A stretch of DNA of 64,000 nt from Pseudisothecium myosuroides. Lineage: Eukaryota > Streptophyta > Bryopsida > Hypnales > Lembophyllaceae. The stretch lies in NCBI GenBank assembly GCA_951799445.1, contig OX637287.1:51613724-51677723 (forward strand), read 5' to 3'. Both the position numbers and the translations under genes were made by a program. Below the pieces are notes generated by a model. The model worked only from the letters and a program-made list of their open reading frames with translations, searched no databases and was not told the origin of the DNA. Below, in pieces: positions 59,907 to 64,000 of this stretch (positions are counted from its first letter, which is position 1; every line of letters starts with the position of its first letter).

Positions 59907-62900
59907 CTAGTTTTGACTCACCGTTCCAGCTTCTGGGCAAGTTTTGCGTTTCTGGAACAGCTGAGGTATTTCTTTGTCTAATATTTCATTGGCCCATACA
60001 TAGTCCACAGGCACCTGCAAAATTCCCAAACATCAATTTAGTACTTTCATTAACATACTTTATAACCCCTAAGCGTCCAAATGGTGAACTAACCACTTTC
60101 GAATAAATCATCAAAAAAGCCAGCAAGAGAACAAAACGTATCAGTAGAAAGAAGAAGAAAAAAAATCATACCCTACATTCTGAACAATAAATATCTACTC
60201 GTTATAAACAACTATTAACTTCCAAAGTGGACTCTTTACATTTAGTTTTGGCACTTAAGGGTTTAAGTAACTCATGAAAAATCGACAGTCCAAAGAGAAT
60301 CAACACAGGAAGGAGCATCATTTTCGGTAAGCAAGTTAAACATCAAAAGGCAACGAAACATAACAAAACGAAGAAGCGTTGTTACTGTTTTGTAAGCAAT
60401 AGGGATTCACTGGTAGATATGAGATCTTAGGGCACCGAGCAACAATACCAAGCCTTTCTACTAATGGTTGTATGAATGCATCTTTACCTCAACAAGTTTA
60501 GGTCCCTCTGGGCTGGTATGGAGGCACTCGTGAAGAATGTGTGAAAACTCGTCAGCACTGGTCACTCGGTAAGCTTTGACACCATAGCTGTCATGATGCA
60601 AAAGATAATGCTCAGTCACTTCCTAAGCAAAGAAACAAGAAACAAGGTACTCGATAAAATTACACTGTTTCAAGAACATAGCATCATCATGAGGATTTTC
60701 TTCAAGGTTCATTCGGAAACCTCCCCATAATACGTAGGAAGGCCTCCATATAATTGCTGTGATCATAAAAAAAAACTCTCCTCGATTCATGAACAAGGAT
60801 TCTTCTTATGACGTTGCTTAGGGATTCATACAACCATCTAGTTTTACTCAAAACCCCATTAAGAATGTTCGCACACTAGAATCGCCCAACCTCATCAACA
60901 TAATACTCTCCATACACAAAAGAATGTTTGAACTTCATGGGGAGACTGTAGTAAAACCATGAGGTCTCTAATCCCATCTCCTATACTAATCCTTACCAAC
61001 AATAACTCATCCATTCATACGCTTGGTTAATTTGCAACTTAGGTGTAAGCATAACTTGGTTAAATGTCAAGGGCAAATGATCTTTGAATGGGAATGGGGA
61101 TGTCTACTATCCTTTCAATAGTGGTCTTCAACTATTTCGTAAATGATTGCATAAGAAATCATAAAATACATTGAGTGAGAAAACAATTTGATCTCAAAAG
61201 AGGCTGTCTCTTGAGAGTACCCAACTCGAAGTGATCTCCTGTGAGCTCTATTGAGCGATCCCCCAAATGAGAGCACACTCCTACATTGGTTGGTTAAAAT
61301 GACCGAAAGTGAGTCCTCTACCCTATAAATGTGCTTAGTAAATCACTCACCTGTTTGCATATGCAACGAAGTCCGGATTTCCGAGATTCAGACCAAACCT
61401 GCACAACACCAAATGGTATATTCCAGAAGATATTACAGCAGGCCCTGAATCTTCTATATATTTCGGAATCCAGGCAATTTAAATAAGGCTAATGTCATGC
61501 AAGTATTATGAAATCTCTGTAATGTACTGTACAGTGGGATGAGCACGTACTTGTCAAATCCTGCGAGGTTTTGCTTCCACTTTATCATGCCATACGCATT
61601 GTCATTTAGAACCAAGACTGTCAAGTTCAGATTCAATCGAACACACGTTTCCAGCTCCTGCGAATGACACGCGGTTTTTGTTAGAGAAATTATAAAGCTC
61701 GTGTGTGCTCATAACATTCTTAAGAGAAGCTGCGAACACCTTTGACAACACCAAAGAAACAGGGTATCCGAAGTGTTTGAATTCTATTAAGATCTTCTTT
61801 CCTTGGCACATAATTTTCCAGAATTGGTAGCTTCAAACAAATGCTTCGGAGCCATCCCAGCAAAAAAAAGGATGGAACCCAACCCCACTTACTTGTGAGT
61901 TCATCATAAAGCCCCCGTCGCCACAAACAGCAACAACCTTCTTCTCAGGATGAAGGATGGCTGCTGCCATAGCTGATGGCAGTCCTGCACCCATTGTGGC
62001 CAGTGCGTTGTCTAGCAGCAATGTGTTTGGCTCTGAGGCCTGCCATACCATAGTAATGATCCTCGATCGTCAATAGAAATTTGAAAATATGCAAAATCTT
62101 GGAACCTTGAGGATTAACTTTTTGGAAGATCGAAACGTTGACATCAGGGCAAAATACTAAATGCATGCTTTCTCTATCACTTTTACATGACATTACTTAT
62201 TATCAATACCTTTTGAAATAGTCATAAAATTCTTGAAAAATTTCAAATAAGCTTGACGAAAAGCATTTCACCCCAATAAATAATTCGACAATTCAGCAAC
62301 AAACTAAGGTCACTCCTGTAGTATAGTAGAGAATTTAGAGAGGTAACAAGGTAGAAAGTAAACGGGAAAACAGCAAAGGGAGAATCACTACCTTGTAACA
62401 CCGTGCGAACCAAATCTTGTACATACCTAACAATTGATTAAAAAATGGAGATCATTAGAGGTTAGGCATCCAGACCTCTTCTGTGCATGAAGCACGTCAA
62501 AATAACTATAAAAAATTTGAGATAACTTAGACGTTAACCCCCAAGTGGCCAAATGGCTAGGAGTGTCTACTTCCATATCATTAGGACTCATATAGGAAGC
62601 TGTATCAAACTGCATCATAGAAAGAGGACATCGTACACAACGTTTTTAAGCAATATAAATATGTCTTGAAAGTTGCTTCATCCAACTATTTGTTTCCAAA
62701 GTCAAATATCTATTTTTATCTTGGACATTTGGGGGTCAGTAAAAAATTCAATAGCTAAATTGCATACTTTCACTCACCATTGTCCAAGCACACAATGCCA
62801 TCATTGGGGACTTGTTTCCTGCAAGAAAAAAAATCTGTCATCAGCTTTCTCACATGATATTCTTGATCTCATTAACGTTCACTCAATGACGAAGCACAGA

Positions 62901-63724
62901 CATGGTGTAGAGTACCATAGTGACTTATCAGCTTTGTCACAAAATAATTATTTTCTACAGTGAGGGTGTCATGTGTCACGTAGCTGTCGGTTGAAACACG
63001 CGGAAAAGTTCACGTCGCACGAAAATAAATTCAACATTGGCAAAATGAAAAGGCCTATAGTAAAGAGTTACTACAATATACAAATTCTGACTCAAAAATT
63101 CTGACTCAAACATCCTCCCATTATAATAACATACCGCACATCTGCAACTATTCGTTGCGGCACGAGAGGGAAGCGAGGATCAGTAACCCCCTGCAACATA
63201 TGCTCATCCATATCTTTCTTCACCTGTTGATCCTCCACAACCGCACATTAGCTCTCTTGTCACAGCAAGGGGGTAATTCCAAGTGTCTACTCCAAATAAA
63301 AATGTACGATTTTCATATGCCTTTTTCTGTGTAATCTGCAGTACAATCCTCTGTATGATCTTCACAATGTGAAATTTTGAAAAATTCTATTCCACTATCT
63401 TAGAATGCTGCTATTTCTGTAACCACAAGTCACAATTCTGCATGAAATTCATTTCTTGGACAATGAATCCCCAAACTCTAATATTGATTTTAACTTATGT
63501 CTCGTTTTCATTGGGTAACGAAACTTTCTACTTGTTCTCTCTCCTTGGAATAGAGACAGCAAAACTACGAGTTCTTAATACTGAAAATATACAACTAGAT
63601 TCAGAAGTAAAGGGTAAGGTCAACAATTATACCATCATCATGAAGGAAGTGTCCCAATTGCGAGGTTGATCCTTCAGGAGTTCCTTCAGTTGCCAAATTG
63701 AATTGGCTATGTCGCCCACCACTT
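59907..63724 (-). CDS. Acetolactate-synthase-like TPP-dependent enzyme, C-terminal part
   Basis: Partial; the 5' exons lie beyond 64000. Coding exons on minus: 63724-63633, 63223-63135, 62818-62778, 62426-62392, 62039-61893, 61657-61551, 61398-61351, 60587-60488, 60014-59907. GT-AG introns with agreeing phases give 254 residues to TAG. It begins VVGDIANSIWQLKELL, in the linker between the central and C-terminal domains. The C-terminal TPP domain shows LLDNALATMGAGLPSAMAAA, the diphosphate/metal motif GDGGFMMN and, about 25 residues on, NDNAYGMIKWKQ, then GNPDFVAYANSYGVKAYRVT and VPVDYVWANE. This pattern fits the AlsS/acetolactate-synthase-like branch (two pyruvate to acetolactate and CO2) better than the plastid AHAS catalytic subunit, which has a different stretch here. 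Substrate is not proven. The penultimate codons include ACG-GTGAGT, a good donor, so an alternative 3' exon is possible. Confidence 0.9.
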
Positions 63725-64000
63725 CTAACTATAGAGGCATATTCATGCCAAAATTCAATAGTCAATGTTATAATGATTTTATTCAACTGCATTAGGTTTA
63801 CTGAGCGTGAGGCGTAAATCGAGCTCAGTATGCATAAAATCTGAGTTGAATTTACTGAAAATAAAGTGTGAATAAAGTGAGGACTAGATTCACTGGGCAT
63901 ACGATGTGCATAGCATACGATAAATTCTCTCAATGGTAAGATTCTCTAAATTTATAGTGCTCTGAAATCTAAACATGAAGAAAAAATATCACAATTTCAT
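63725..64000 (-). other. Intron of the TPP-enzyme gene, running off the window
   Basis: No exon recognised here; the next upstream coding exon must lie beyond the right edge. Confidence 0.5.

Noticed and set aside
60248..60270. CACTTAAGGGTTTAAG as another TTAA element end
   Set aside because: Only a partial match to CCTTTAGGGGTTAA and no partner end nearby; it lies in an intron of the TPP-enzyme gene.
1..64000. tRNA, rRNA, CRISPR or organelle gene signals
   Set aside because: No B-box-like GGTTCGAATCC, no conserved rRNA stretch and no regularly spaced short repeats were seen by eye; a tRNAscan or Rfam run would be decisive.

Overview
The window is nuclear DNA from a plant (streptophyte). 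The evidence is a spliced VARICOSE/EDC4-type mRNA-decapping scaffold with plant-like domain order, a plant LRR receptor fragment, a trihelix-type protein, Ty1/copia, LINE and PIF/Harbinger remains, and very AT-rich intergenic DNA full of short inverted-repeat elements. I cannot name the lineage. The compact introns and divergent VCS sequence are compatible with a non-seed plant, but that is a guess.

Layout. 0-31 kb is a graveyard of mobile DNA. Domains of a Ty1/copia polyprotein lie in colinear order on the minus strand: protease and integrase at 19.9-18.2 kb, reverse transcriptase at 11.3-10.2 kb, RNase H at 2.86-2.41 kb and 0.57-0.43 kb. Between them sit a decayed two-gene PIF/Harbinger element (trihelix ORF on plus at 4.5-8.0 kb, transposase on minus at 9.5-8.1 kb), a perfect 222-bp palindrome inside that transposase, two copies of a TIR family beginning GGGTGATTGCAAG, and a 3.5-kb element with long TIRs and a 10-bp target duplication. 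21.7-24.6 kb is a satellite-rich island. A third GGGTGATTGCAAG copy is at 27.3-28.0 kb.

Four copies of a family with CCCCTAAAGG termini and TTAA target duplications (571-2404, 1172-2105, 28908-29841, 46999-49153) look like non-autonomous piggyBac-type elements. One copy is nested in another, which is itself inserted in the copia RNase H domain, so the empty sites can be read directly.

31.3-39.5 kb holds the one complete gene, VCS/EDC4-like, minus strand, 13 coding exons joining without a frame break into 1525 codons plus stop. 41.9-59.9 kb is again gene-poor: a Tourist-like MITE, a CACTA-like foldback, the fourth TTAA element, two diverged satellite arrays (about 365 and 230 bp), a 5'-truncated LINE and a minimal LINE tail with a 13-bp target duplication. 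59.9-63.7 kb holds the C-terminal nine exons of an acetolactate-synthase-like thiamine-diphosphate enzyme on minus; its 5' part lies beyond the right edge.

The two cellular genes are unrelated in function (mRNA decapping; central carbon metabolism). I saw no rRNA, tRNA, CRISPR or bacterial-type signals.
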